64,000 nucleotides of DNA from VRUE01 sp963715455 (GCA_963715455.1 OY970245.1:186001-250000); one strand, 5' to 3'; counted from the stretch's first letter, positions 1 to 8,869 are shown. Notes: generated from the letters alone by a model not told the origin. A program made the numbers and translations.

Positions 1-406
1 TGCCGTGGATCAGCGACTGCATGGCGGGCAGCATCAGCGACGCCCCAAGCCCGCCGATGATCGCCCAGAAGATGACGACCGGGGCAAGGCTCTGGGTCAA
101 TGCCATCGCTGAGGCGCCGGTCGCGTAGGCGAGCAGACCGAACGTATAGGCCCGCTTTCGCCCGATCAGGTCGCCGACCTTGCTTCCGATCAGGATGAAC
201 GCCGCCGACACCAGTGCCTCCAGCGCGATGGCGGATTGGAGCCCGCTGACGGTCGTGTCGAGGTCGCGAACAACCGCGGAGATCGAAACGTTCATCAGCG
301 ACGTGTCGACGACAAGCACGAACATTGCCATCGCCAGCAGGACGGCAAGCCGTGGATTGCCCGATTCTTCCTTCGGCGGGGTGCCGCCCCCCTCGATCTC
401 GGTCAA
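1..406 (-). CDS. MFS transporter, DHA2-like, N-terminal part (runs off the window)
   Basis: Reading leftward, the frame opens at a TTG (406) and stays open to the window edge, so only the first ~135 residues are present. The first membrane helix (VLLAMAMFVLVVDTSLMNVS) has the Asp seen in DHA2-type drug/H+ antiporters. The loop after helix 2 carries the MFS signature GSKVGDLIGRKR. A proton-driven efflux permease of the cytoplasmic membrane is therefore likely; the substrate cannot be told. A frameshifted copy of the same N-terminus lies at 3118-3223. Confidence 0.8.
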   Translation of the reverse strand, partial: MTEIEGGGTPPKEESGNPRLAVLLAMAMFVLVVDTSLMNVSISAVVRDLDTTVSGLQSAIALEALVSAAFILIGSKVGDLIGRKRAYTFGLLAYATGASAMALTQSLAPVVIFWAIIGGLGASLMLPAMQSLIHG

Positions 407-606
407 CGGCGAGCCCTCACACGCCGACCCTACAGGCGGATCGGGAATCGCAATCCAATGGGACCAGCGCCGACCACGGTTTGCGAATGCCGCTCGCGCG
501 TCTGTCCGATCCGCGTTAGGGTCGGGACATCGCAGACGAAGGCTCTGGTCGGGAACGCACTTCAGGACACCCGCGGATCGTCGCGGCACTGCTGGTCGTC
601 GCCACC

Positions 607-1845
607 TTGGTCACGTTCTTGGCGATCTTCTCGATCTGGGTCAACCGGCAGGCGCTCAACACTGACAACTGGGTCGACACGAGCGAGGAGCTCCTCCAGA
701 GCGAGGAGGTCAAGGCCCAGCTCTCCAACTACCTCGCCGACCAGCTCTTCGCCAGCGTGGACGTCCAGGCCGAACTGGAAAAAACGTTTCCGCCGCGACT
801 CGCGCCCCTGGCCGGCCCAGCCGCCGGGGCTCTGAATCAGCTCGCTCCCCAAGTGGCCGAAAGGGCTTTGGAAACCTCTCAGGCCGAAAGCCTCTGGAGC
901 GCGGCGAACCGCGGCGCCCACGAAACGCTGTTGAAGATCTTGAACGACGAGGGCTCGGCGGTCTCGACCAGCGGTGGCGAAGTCACCCTGGATCTCAAGG
1001 CGCTGGTCTCAGAAAGCGGCGGCCAGCTCGGGGTCGCCGGCAAGCTCGCCTCGAAAGTCCCGCCCGATGCCGGCCAGCTGACGATCCTCAAGTCCGATCA
1101 GCTCTCTGCGGCGCAGGACATCAGCAAGCTGGTCAGGCGGCTGCCGATCGTTCTCACCCTCCTGGCACTGTTCCTCTATGGACTCGCCATCTACCTCGCC
1201 GGGCCGCGCCGCAGGCAGGCCTTGCGCTCGGTCGGCTTCGGCTTCGTCGCTGCCGGTGTTCTCAGCCTCCTCCTTCGAGGGGTCGCCGGGAACACGGTGA
1301 TCGACGCTTTGGCGGGCAACGAATCGGTCAAGCCCGCCGTGGAAGCCGTCTGGAGCATCGGCACCGCTCTTCTGATGACCGTTGCCGTCTCGGCGATCAC
1401 CTTCGGCATCCTGCTCGTCATCGCCGCCTGGCTTGCGGGACCGACCCGCATCGCCACCACCCTGCGACGCGAGGCCGCTCCCTACCTGCGGGAGCGACGG
1501 GGGACGACCTACGCGGTGGTTGCCTTCCTCTTCCTCGTGCTCGTCCTCTGGGCGCCTGTTGCCGCCTTCGAGAAACCACTCGGACTCCTTCTGCTGGCAG
1601 CGCTGATGGTGCTCGGGACGGAGGTCCTGCGGCGCCAGGCCGAAGCGGAATTCCCGGACGCCACGTTCGGAGGGTTCGGCGATCGGGTGCGGGCGTCGGT
1701 TCCGGGGCGAGCGGCGGCGGAGCCGCCCGCCCCGCCGCGAGAAAGCAAAATCGATCAACTGGAGCGGATCACGGCCCTGAAAGAGAAGGGGGCGCTGAGC
1801 GAGGAGGAGTTCGAAGCGGCGAAGCGCGAGGCGCTCGGTCCCTGA
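607..1845 (+). CDS. Multi-pass membrane protein with C-terminal SHOCT domain
   Basis: About 412 residues. An N-terminal membrane anchor is followed by a ~150-residue polar region, then about five hydrophobic helices (roughly residues 180-335) and a C-terminal SHOCT motif (LKEKGALSEEEFEAAKREAL), a short domain common at the ends of membrane proteins. The start is a problem: the frame is open from 520, the first helix already begins near 574, and TTG 607 is the first usual start codon, which would cut that helix in half. Either a rare start codon is used or the 5' end is damaged. Fragments of this gene recur at 3224-3346. Function unknown. Confidence 0.7.
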   Translation: MVTFLAIFSIWVNRQALNTDNWVDTSEELLQSEEVKAQLSNYLADQLFASVDVQAELEKTFPPRLAPLAGPAAGALNQLAPQVAERALETSQAESLWSAANRGAHETLLKILNDEGSAVSTSGGEVTLDLKALVSESGGQLGVAGKLASKVPPDAGQLTILKSDQLSAAQDISKLVRRLPIVLTLLALFLYGLAIYLAGPRRRQALRSVGFGFVAAGVLSLLLRGVAGNTVIDALAGNESVKPAVEAVWSIGTALLMTVAVSAITFGILLVIAAWLAGPTRIATTLRREAAPYLRERRGTTYAVVAFLFLVLVLWAPVAAFEKPLGLLLLAALMVLGTEVLRRQAEAEFPDATFGGFGDRVRASVPGRAAAEPPAPPRESKIDQLERITALKEKGALSEEEFEAAKREALGP

Positions 1846-1969
1846 TCGAAGTAAAGAAGGCTTTGACCTTGGCTCCGACCGCAGGCCGAGCCTCGCGGGA
1901 TCGTTCGGTCCCACCGCTAGTATGAGCACGTCCCAGGCACGGCTTCGTGACCGGAACTAGAGGAGCGGT

Positions 1970-2470
1970 ATGAGCGATCTGATTGCGATTGCGTACACCG
2001 ATCAGGCGGCAGTTGAGCGGGCGCGCGAGAACTTGCGCAAAGCGAATACCGATGGGCTGATTGAGGTTGAGGACGCCATCGTGATGTTCCGCCTGGAGGA
2101 CGGCACGCTGGAGGTCCGGCAGGGCAGCACCGGCGTCGGCGGTGCTGCCGTGAGCGGCGCGGTTTCGGGCGGGCTGATCGGATTGCTCTTTATGGCCCCC
2201 CTGTTCGGGATAGCCGCGGGTGCAGTGGCGGGGGGCGCGATCTGGAAGAGCATGTTCGGGGACGCTGGCGTCACCGAGAGCTTCGTCAAGGAGCTGAGCG
2301 AAAACTTGGAGCCCGGTCACGCCGCACTGATTTTCCTTGCACGTGAGTTCGACCTAGAGGCGGTTCTACCGCACGTGAAAGAGCACGGGCACGTCATTCG
2401 AACGTCGCTGGGTGCCGAGGCCGAGGCGCAGCTCGATGCTGCTCTTGCTTCGGCCCAGAGGCGGACTTAA
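1970..2470 (+). CDS. DUF1269 family membrane-associated protein
   Basis: 166 residues starting at ATG with a GAGGAGC ribosome site a few bases upstream. The N-terminal ferredoxin-like part (MSDLIAIAYTDQAAVERARE) precedes a Gly/Ala-rich hydrophobic hairpin (residues ~58-90) and a helical tail, the layout of DUF1269 proteins. No enzymatic motif is visible. Members of the family are often stress-associated in actinobacteria, but the molecular role is not known. Confidence 0.8.
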   Translation: MSDLIAIAYTDQAAVERARENLRKANTDGLIEVEDAIVMFRLEDGTLEVRQGSTGVGGAAVSGAVSGGLIGLLFMAPLFGIAAGAVAGGAIWKSMFGDAGVTESFVKELSENLEPGHAALIFLAREFDLEAVLPHVKEHGHVIRTSLGAEAEAQLDAALASAQRRT

Positions 2471-2494
2471 GCGCCTGGCTGCCGGCCAGCCCTC

Positions 2495-3073
2495 TCAGGC
2501 GTCTGCGTCGATGCTCTGTCGACGCAGCCCGGTGCGGGTGGCGAGAACGACGAGCCTCACCAGCCCTGCGATCAGCATCAGGTCGAAGAGCATTTGAAAG
2601 GTGACGAGGATCCTTGCCCCGGTCGAGTTCGGGGTGATGTCACCAAGGCCGACGGTCGTGACGGTGGAGACCGTGTAGTACATGGCATCGACCCGGTCGA
2701 GGTGCTCGGAGAAGCTCGCCGGGTCGGCTCGAGAGAGCGTCAGGTAGGTGAAGGCGAACACGACGACAAGCAAGGGCAGTGCAAAGGCGACGACCTCGAT
2801 CGCGCGCAGCACCGGATGCTCGGCTCTCACAATCGTGTGGAGCTGCCAACCGATCATGCCGACGAAGACAAGCAGGCCGCCGATCATGCCGAGAAGAGCT
2901 GCCGCACCCGAGCTTCCAGGCACCGGCACGAACGCGTAGAGGACGAACATCCCTAGCGTCGTGGCGAGGATGCGGAGCCCCGAGCGCGCGATCAGGCGTC
3001 GCCGCTCCCGGGGGTGCCCTGGCAGCACACCCTCACCCATGCTGGGGTCGCCAAGCTCAGGTCGATGACTCAC
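2495..3073 (-). CDS. Potassium channel-like protein (Ion_trans_2 family)
   Basis: Three hydrophobic helices, then a pore loop (YYTVSTVTTVGLGD) and a last helix (ILVTFQMLFDLMLIAGL). The filter is TVGLGD rather than TVGYGD; Leu at this position occurs in a minority of prokaryotic channels, so K+ selectivity is likely but not certain. No cytoplasmic RCK domain follows. GTG 3073 gives 192 residues; ATG 3040 is an alternative. The frame stays open further upstream only over the decayed mosaic at 3118-3350. Confidence 0.8.
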   Translation of the reverse strand: MSHRPELGDPSMGEGVLPGHPRERRRLIARSGLRILATTLGMFVLYAFVPVPGSSGAAALLGMIGGLLVFVGMIGWQLHTIVRAEHPVLRAIEVVAFALPLLVVVFAFTYLTLSRADPASFSEHLDRVDAMYYTVSTVTTVGLGDITPNSTGARILVTFQMLFDLMLIAGLVRLVVLATRTGLRRQSIDADA

Positions 3074-3117
3074 GGTTGGGCTGGGCACCCATGATCGAGA
3101 GCCCGAGCACCGTTGCC

Positions 3118-3350
3118 CCCGAGGAGGCGACGGGTAATCAACGGCTTGCCCTCCTGCTGGCAATGGCCGATGTTCGTACTCGTGGTCGACACGTCACTGA
3201 TGAACGTATCGATCTCGGCGGTGGTCAAAGTCACCATATCGGCGATCACCTTCGGCATTCTCCTCCTCATCGCTGCCTGAAAGAGAGGGGGGCTGAGCGA
3301 AGAGGAGTTCGAGGCGGCGAAGCGCGAAGCGCTGGTCCCGGGGTAGCAGT
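3118..3350 (+). pseudogene. Mosaic of MFS and SHOCT-gene fragments
   Basis: Three joined pieces. 3118-3223 matches the first ~40 codons of the MFS gene at 1-406, with one extra base that breaks the frame. 3224-3280 matches a membrane segment of the SHOCT gene (near 1388-1430). 3281-3346 matches its SHOCT tail (near 1780-1842), with small indels. The junction at CCTG is shared by both SHOCT-gene pieces, as expected of a deletion between short repeats. The pieces are all on the + strand although the intact MFS gene is on the minus strand. Confidence 0.75.
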
Positions 3351-3360
3351 TGAGCATTCC

Positions 3361-3408
3361 CCTCGGGAAGGCTTGGCATGGTCGCTGGTTCGAACCCAGC
3401 CGCGCCCA
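3361..3408 (+). pseudogene. 3' fragment of a tRNA gene
   Basis: A perfect T arm (GCTGG, TTCGAAC loop, CCAGC at 3384-3400) is followed by a 7-base acceptor strand (CGCGCCC) and discriminator A at 3408. No matching 5' acceptor strand (GGGCGCG) or D arm lies upstream, so only the 3' end is present. Such fragments are typical att scars left by tRNA-targeting integration, and the restriction island begins just to the right. The amino-acid identity cannot be assigned. Confidence 0.65.
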
Positions 3409-3426
3409 TCGGTCGAATCCTCTCAA

Positions 3427-4182
3427 TCAGCGGGCGAATTGCAGACACTCTCGGAGTTGGCTGAGAGTAAGCCACGGAGATCGGACATGGATCATCCGAT
3501 GACAGTTTGCACATAGCAAGGCCAAGTCCTCAAGCCGGGTGCGGGCACCAGGCTTCAAGTCACGCACAGGGACCGTGTGATGACACTCCATGAATCCCTC
3601 GCCTCGTTTGCCATAGATAGCGGCGAAGTCGAAGCAACAAGCCTCGCATTCCAATCCCCCGGACTCCTCCAGCGCCAGCGCTATCTTTCTCCGTCGCAGC
3701 TTGGCGCTTCGCTCTCGTACCTGATGTGTGCGAGTGAGAATGCGGCCCTCGGGCGCATCCTCACCGTCGTCGTAAGCCTCGGCATCAGCGGTGGTAAGGG
3801 TTGTGAGGTTGGCCCTAATGGTGTTCGCTGTCGCCTCCAACCGTGCGGGGTCTGCCCAGTACTCCCGAAAGACTTCCGCGTCAAGACGGCTGCCCCGGCT
3901 CATCCCGGCGGTCTCCGCGTCGGGATCGAGTGCAACGAAATTCGACACCTTCAGTTTGACGCCAGAGAGATTCCGAAATTTAGGATCTTCGGCACAGTGC
4001 GATTCGATTGGGATGGACCGAAGCTGCTCACTGAGCTCAGCGACTGCGTTTGAGGACGGATTCCTGCCCTCTCGACGGTAGAGGTCAAGCGCAAGGATTA
4101 CCTCGTCTCGCAGCCAGAAGTCTTTTCGCGGTTTGGCCACTGCCTGAACTTTCTGACTAAGAGGCACCGGGGATCTCGACAT
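3427..4182 (-). CDS. HNH endonuclease (McrA-like)
   Basis: About 251 residues from ATG 4182; ATG 4224 is an alternative. The C-terminus has a Cys4-type HNH fold: CEACCFDFAAIYG, then ECHHTVPVRDL, then LALLCANCHRMIH. The His-His pair and the last Asn-Cys-His are the expected catalytic and metal-binding residues. The N-terminal ~150 residues are not recognised. It overlaps the 3' end of the restriction-methyltransferase gene by 26 bases and is probably co-translated with it, suggesting an added DNA-cleaving or anti-phage role. Confidence 0.85.
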   Translation of the reverse strand: MSRSPVPLSQKVQAVAKPRKDFWLRDEVILALDLYRREGRNPSSNAVAELSEQLRSIPIESHCAEDPKFRNLSGVKLKVSNFVALDPDAETAGMSRGSRLDAEVFREYWADPARLEATANTIRANLTTLTTADAEAYDDGEDAPEGRILTRTHQVRERSAKLRRRKIALALEESGGLECEACCFDFAAIYGKRGEGFMECHHTVPVRDLKPGARTRLEDLALLCANCHRMIHVRSPWLTLSQLRECLQFAR

Positions 4183-7100
4183 TTGCGGGTTCAGCGCCGT
4201 TGGGGTCGGCGGCGGCTTTGACAATGACTTTTGGAGTGCCCTGAGGAAACAGTTCGCGAATTACCTGACCCGCGGGAAGTTGGGCGAGTTCGAGGTTGAT
4301 AAAGAGACCATCCTCAGCCGATAGCCCCCAGAGCTCGCGGAGCGCGATGTCGATCCGCATGTCCTCGGGTCCGCCAGCCTCGGCTTCTCTCTCCAACAAC
4401 TTGCGCACGTTTTGAACGATCTCGTCGTGCAGGCCCCGCTGGGTCGCATCATCGAAATTGACCGTTGGGATGGGAAATCTGCTCAAGCGCTCATGAGTCA
4501 CCTTTGCGTGCGCCCTGGCTGGATCGACCTCGCCGAACCGCTTGAAGACGTAGTACGCAGTCGTGCGCGACAGCAACACGGCCAGCAGAAACTCGTTGGC
4601 ATAGCCGCGGGCTTCCGCCTCCCCAGTCAGGCGGTAGTAATAGACCGACTGAGGACAGCGAGCTCCGGTCGTGTCAAGGGTCGCCATGATGCCAACGCCG
4701 GCCTGTCGAATCAGGAGCTTCGGCTTTTCGTAACGGTCGCCGCTCTTGAATTCGAAGCCCTTGAAGTCGAGCCGGAGGAGCTTCTTGGGCTCAACGACGT
4801 GGTATCGAGTCGTTATGTCATCCCCGTCAATGAACAAGGCCTCATGCACATCGCTGGGCGTCGAGCCCTCCTTGACGAGGAGGTCTGTTCCAACGTTTTC
4901 CTCGTTGAGCGACAGACCGCATCCGGGACAAACCTTTTCGTCATAGCGCCGACTGTCAGGGTCGTCGGGATCCCGCTTGATCTTTTTGGCTGGAACGGTC
5001 GCCGTGAAGCAGTTTTGACAGACCCAGAGGAGGCCTGACTTGGCCATCTCTTCGCCCCGCCCGAATTCGCAAAGGCTGGCGAGGGTCTCACTCGCCTTGT
5101 CCATCGCCCCGATTACCTCGTCATCGCGCGCCGAGCGAAACACCTCAATCTCAGCGTCCGTGGAAGCCGCGCTGCGCTCCTGGGGAATCAAGCGAGCGAA
5201 ATTCGCGCTGAGCTGACTGAGCGGAACCTTGCCCTCGATCGCTGCCTTTCGATCGTCCCCAGAAAGGAGCAATGCCGGGAAGTCGTTGGCAAGCGGCGCA
5301 GATCCCCGCCGAATCTGGAGGACCGTCGTGCCCATCCGCACACCGTCAAACCAGCCAGTGCCGAGGTTGTGGAAGTACTCGATGGTTCCCGAGCTCAGGA
5401 TCAAGCGCCGGATGCGCGCCTTCTCGGGACTAAAGATCGTGTCGGGCAGAACCAACGCGAGCCGGCCGCCGTCTCGCAGACACGCGAGACCAAGCGCTAC
5501 GAAAAGCTCCCAGCTATCCCACGGCTCTGTTGCATCTAGACCCAGTACCGAACAGCAGCTCTCAAATACGGCTGGATCGATGTCCGCTCCCCAGGGCGGA
5601 TTTCCAATCACAAGATCAAATGTGCCGAGGCTAGTTTTCAGGCCCTCAAGCGAGGCACTCACATCGAGGCTGTCAGCCGGGATGATGTTGTGGCTCAGGT
5701 CCGCAACTTTCTCTGCCTTGCGAGCCGACCGCAGCCAGAGAGCCAGCTTCGCGATCTCAACAGCCTGGGGAAGCAAGTCGACCCCGTGCAACGCGTTGCG
5801 CAGTAGTTGCGCTTGAGTCAGGCCCGCGGACTGCGAGAGAAGATCTGGCCCACCCGGGCTCAGCGAGTCCAAGGCGTCCCGCAAGCGCCAGAACTCTTCG
5901 AGCAGCGTCTGGTAGCTAGAAACCAGGAACGCACCGGACCCACAGGCCAGATCGACGATTCGGAACTGCCCTAGTTGGTCAACCCGAGCTTGGAGGAGAT
6001 CGGCCATCTCCTTTTTGCTGGTCCTTGCCTCGGGCAGCGGCGCTGCCTCGCGGAGAAGCGCCCGCAGAGCCGACTCAGATAGGTGATCGGAGAGCAATTC
6101 CGAGGTGTAGTAGATGCCGTGCTGTCGTCGTTTCTTGAGGCGATCAGTTCCTTTAGTTTCCCCTTCGCCTATCTCCTCGAGGTCGGCCAGCGAGCGCTCG
6201 AAAATGTGACCAAGCAAATGCTCGTTCAGCTCTCGCCAGAAGTCGAAGGCGTGCAGGCCCCAGGCTCCTTGGATCTTGCGCCGCACCCCTTTGCGCTTGG
6301 CGTTGAGCGTGTAGACCTTGTCATGAAGGGAGTCCGGCAGATCAATCTCGTCAAGGATTGGATCGTGCTTGAAGAGCTCTCCGTTATAGGCCGGGTAGAC
6401 GGTGGCCGCGTCCGGGGGGCTCCCGGAGTCGATCTCCCGGAACAGCAGCTTCAGTTGGTCGTAGACCTTCGTCGTGGAGGGACCGAGCATCTTCCTGGCG
6501 CCCTCGGTGACCTCCTTGACCGTGTTGGAGGGAATTAGGCGAGCAGGATTGTCCTCGCAGTAATAGAGGAACAGCATCCGGTCCAGGAGTCTCTGGGTCG
6601 CGGCCACAAGAGCACCCCGTTGCGGCGCCTCGGGCAGATCGAGATGCTCGGCAGCGGCGCTGACAGCCGCAAGGAGATCGATTCTTATCTCGCCATAGAT
6701 CTCGTAGAAGCTGTCTCGGATCTTCAGCTGTTGGGCAACCGATCGGCTGTAGAGAAGTGACACGGGGCTCTCGGCGCCACCTCGGACCAGTGCCTGATCG
6801 GAAACGAGCCAGTAAAGATCGCGGAAGCTTTTTTGGGGACTTCCTCCTCGAACGCAGTCACGCAGGTCAAACTCGATGAACTCGTGCGGGGACTCAACCG
6901 AGTAGAGCCGAATGCGGCGCATGTCCGAGACCAAGACCCAGCGGACGCCGAGGATCTGCTCGCTGTACTCGAAGGCCTGCTGAACCGGCGTCAGGGCTCG
7001 AGCACGCGCCTGGGGCGCGTCGAGATCGGTTCCCGGAGGCTTTAGCTCGAGGATCGCCCAAAACCGAGGCTCCTCATTGGCCTCGAAAGCACCGAGCGCA

Positions 7101-7408
7101 ACATCTGGCTCGCCACTGATGTGGGTCACAGAAGTCGGCGTCTTTGGCCATGCGGTGGCCTGCTCAGCTGGATAGAGGCGATAGCCAAGCGTCTCGACCA
7201 GCACTTTCTGATTGAAGTGCTGCTCGAGGCTGGTCTCCTTGCCTTTTTCCGTCGCCGCAAGGGCCGAAACCCATTCCTGCAGGGCGCTTGCCCGGGCCGC
7301 CTCACCAGGCAGCATCACAGTCCGCATCTCGTCGAGATACTGCTGCTGCACCTGGGGATCGAACAGCGGGCCCCTGGAAAGAAGCGAGAGTTGGTTCAGG
7401 CGAGCCAA
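4157..7408 (-). CDS. Type IIG-like restriction enzyme/adenine-N6 methyltransferase
   Basis: 1083 residues from TTG 7408, the only usual start in this frame before the homology. A PD-(D/E)XK site lies at residues ~101-123 (GEPDVALG ... ILELK). The methyltransferase core has HGIYYTSELLSDHL (~430), AdoMet motif I VDLACGSGAF (~485) and catalytic NPPW (~603), which indicates N6-adenine methylation. A Cys4 zinc ribbon (VCQNCF ... KVCPGCG) lies near residue 820, before the likely target-recognition region. Cleavage and modification in one chain fits a Type IIG/IIL-like system. Base composition is visibly lower in GC than the flanks, which with the adjacent tRNA fragment suggests horizontal acquisition. 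Confidence 0.88.
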   Translation of the reverse strand: MARLNQLSLLSRGPLFDPQVQQQYLDEMRTVMLPGEAARASALQEWVSALAATEKGKETSLEQHFNQKVLVETLGYRLYPAEQATAWPKTPTSVTHISGEPDVALGAFEANEEPRFWAILELKPPGTDLDAPQARARALTPVQQAFEYSEQILGVRWVLVSDMRRIRLYSVESPHEFIEFDLRDCVRGGSPQKSFRDLYWLVSDQALVRGGAESPVSLLYSRSVAQQLKIRDSFYEIYGEIRIDLLAAVSAAAEHLDLPEAPQRGALVAATQRLLDRMLFLYYCEDNPARLIPSNTVKEVTEGARKMLGPSTTKVYDQLKLLFREIDSGSPPDAATVYPAYNGELFKHDPILDEIDLPDSLHDKVYTLNAKRKGVRRKIQGAWGLHAFDFWRELNEHLLGHIFERSLADLEEIGEGETKGTDRLKKRRQHGIYYTSELLSDHLSESALRALLREAAPLPEARTSKKEMADLLQARVDQLGQFRIVDLACGSGAFLVSSYQTLLEEFWRLRDALDSLSPGGPDLLSQSAGLTQAQLLRNALHGVDLLPQAVEIAKLALWLRSARKAEKVADLSHNIIPADSLDVSASLEGLKTSLGTFDLVIGNPPWGADIDPAVFESCCSVLGLDATEPWDSWELFVALGLACLRDGGRLALVLPDTIFSPEKARIRRLILSSGTIEYFHNLGTGWFDGVRMGTTVLQIRRGSAPLANDFPALLLSGDDRKAAIEGKVPLSQLSANFARLIPQERSAASTDAEIEVFRSARDDEVIGAMDKASETLASLCEFGRGEEMAKSGLLWVCQNCFTATVPAKKIKRDPDDPDSRRYDEKVCPGCGLSLNEENVGTDLLVKEGSTPSDVHEALFIDGDDITTRYHVVEPKKLLRLDFKGFEFKSGDRYEKPKLLIRQAGVGIMATLDTTGARCPQSVYYYRLTGEAEARGYANEFLLAVLLSRTTAYYVFKRFGEVDPARAHAKVTHERLSRFPIPTVNFDDATQRGLHDEIVQNVRKLLEREAEAGGPEDMRIDIALRELWGLSAEDGLFINLELAQLPAGQVIRELFPQGTPKVIVKAAADPNGAEPANVEIPGAS

Positions 7409-7456
7409 GGCCCCCTGATTATCCAGTTGGAGCCCGACGCTGATTTTTGTCTCTAC

Positions 7457-7927
7457 TCAGGCGCGCTCGCTCGCGATGCGCAGGGCCTCGGCACGACCTA
7501 CGTAGGGAGTCAGGGCAAGGATGGTGAGCTCCGCAGTCAGCGCCGGCAGATCCTCGGCCTCGCCACGCCGAAGCGCGCGGCCGATCAAGAAGGCGAGCCC
7601 GCCGACTATGCCCTCCTCAATCTCGTCTGGCAGCAGGGACGCAGAGGTCTCCTCGCGACCCTCGCGGAGAAGGTCGACGATTCGGTTGAGGGTCTCCTCG
7701 TGACGGCGCCTGATGCCCTCGGCCCGCGCATCGGCTTCGAAGACCAGGATGCGACCCACGGCGGGCTCTTTTGCGAAGAGGGCAAGGCAGGCGTCCATGG
7801 CGGTCCGGACTCGCTGCGGCCAAGCAAGGTCGCTGTCGCAAGAACGCTCGATGCGGGCGAAGAAGCGCCCAGCAGCAGCATCGTAGGCGGAGGCAAACTC
7901 CGCGTCAGAGAGCGGCGGGTCGCTCAT
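7457..7927 (-). CDS. TetR-like ligand-binding domain protein lacking the HTH
   Basis: 156 residues from ATG 7927. The sequence resembles only the C-terminal effector half of TetR regulators. Its end (GIVGGLAFLIGRAL ... LTPYVGRAEALRI) parallels the full-length TetR at 37341-37988 (AIVGGIASLLARRV ... LTPYLGTAEARRI). No helix-turn-helix is encoded upstream in any frame, and the gene has its own good promoter at 7998-8026, so this looks like a stable form, not a broken tail. It may act as a ligand-binding partner or dominant-negative dimer of neighbouring TetR proteins. Confidence 0.65.
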   Translation of the reverse strand: MSDPPLSDAEFASAYDAAAGRFFARIERSCDSDLAWPQRVRTAMDACLALFAKEPAVGRILVFEADARAEGIRRRHEETLNRIVDLLREGREETSASLLPDEIEEGIVGGLAFLIGRALRRGEAEDLPALTAELTILALTPYVGRAEALRIASERA

Positions 7928-7997
7928 CGGCGTCGGGGTCCGCGATCTACTTCGAGCTGGAGGGGAGAGAAATCGCGAGCCACTTGCGCGCGGCGAA

Positions 7998-8026
7998 ATA
8001 TAAACGAACGGGTTTGTCACTGTCAA
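7998..8026 (-). promoter_or_regulatory. Sigma-70 promoter of the HTH-less TetR gene
   Basis: On the minus strand a perfect TTGACA (8026-8021) is separated by 17 bases from TTATAT (8003-7998). The spacer and -10 contain the near-palindrome AAACGAACGGGTTT, a plausible TetR-family operator. Related TTGACA promoters drive both secreted-protein operons. Confidence 0.65.
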
Positions 8027-8112
8027 GGTACGTCCTTGGTATGGACGGGAGCGCACGGCGCGCTCATAGAAAGCGCTGGCGCACTCGGGGGCTTGACCCG
8101 CGGCAAAAGGGG

Positions 8113-8766
8113 CTAGCGCGCGCGGACGCTCTCGGGGCCCGACTGGAGCGCGTGCAGGAAGGGCGCCGCCACGAACTCCGCCAGCTCAGGCAGCAGGTCT
8201 TCGGCCTGCTCTGTTTCGTCGCGGCGAATCTGTTGGTTGACGATCCAGGCGACGCCGCCGATCAGGGTCTCGTCGATCGTCTCGGGGAGGCGTTCGCTGC
8301 GCGGCAGGTTGTGACGGGTCAGCTCGACGAAGCGTTGCATTGCCTCCTCATAGCGCTGCGTCGCTGCCCGGGTGATCGCCGGCGCCTCGATCATGCACAT
8401 GCGGGCGAGCGCAGGCTGCTCGGCGACGTAGCCGAGGAAGGCAGCCAAGCCAACCTCAATCCGCTTCTCCCAGTCGCCCTCGACCTCGGCACAGGCCCCC
8501 TCGACCCGGCGCAGCGCCTCGTCAAGCGCCGCGTCGAAGGTCGTGAGGAAAATCTCCTCTTTGCCGCTGAAGTTCTCGTAGAGAGTTTTGCGGGCCACGC
8601 CGGCGCGACGGGCGATGTCCTCGATCGTGGTGGCTTCATAACCCTGTTCGGCGCAGAGTTCGGCGATCGCGTCCATGATCCGCCGGCGCTTGTGGGCGAG
8701 GATGAACTCACGGGAAAGTCCGGGGCGCAGGTTGCTGATTTGCCGAGCCTGTGCCCTCTGATTCAT
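8113..8766 (-). CDS. TetR/AcrR family transcriptional regulator (copy A)
   Basis: 217 residues. The N-terminal HTH is complete: a first helix (RRRIMDAIAELCAEQGYEAT), then IEDIARRAGVARKTLYENF with the TetR recognition helix and KEE turn. The C-terminal effector domain ends with an IGGVAWIVNQQIRRDE segment. It is the counterpart of the gene at 38018-38680. It is divergent from the TetR gene at 8870, with a ~100-bp AT-rich space between, so both may share operators. Probably a ligand-responsive repressor of the adjacent operon; the ligand is unknown. Confidence 0.88.
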   Translation of the reverse strand: MNQRAQARQISNLRPGLSREFILAHKRRRIMDAIAELCAEQGYEATTIEDIARRAGVARKTLYENFSGKEEIFLTTFDAALDEALRRVEGACAEVEGDWEKRIEVGLAAFLGYVAEQPALARMCMIEAPAITRAATQRYEEAMQRFVELTRHNLPRSERLPETIDETLIGGVAWIVNQQIRRDETEQAEDLLPELAEFVAAPFLHALQSGPESVRAR

Positions 8767-8869
8767 GGACAGAAGAATACCGTCAAACTCAACGGCTCTT
8801 GTACACCGACAACCAAATTGATACCCTGAAACAGCGTTATAAGTTCTTAAAAGAAACGAAAAGGTTTTT

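Noticed and set aside
3194..3514. Minus-strand ORFs with GAAGFEPAT and ARLGSNQRP peptides near 3400
   Set aside because: These are translations of the tRNA T-arm/acceptor sequence, a frequent source of false proteins.
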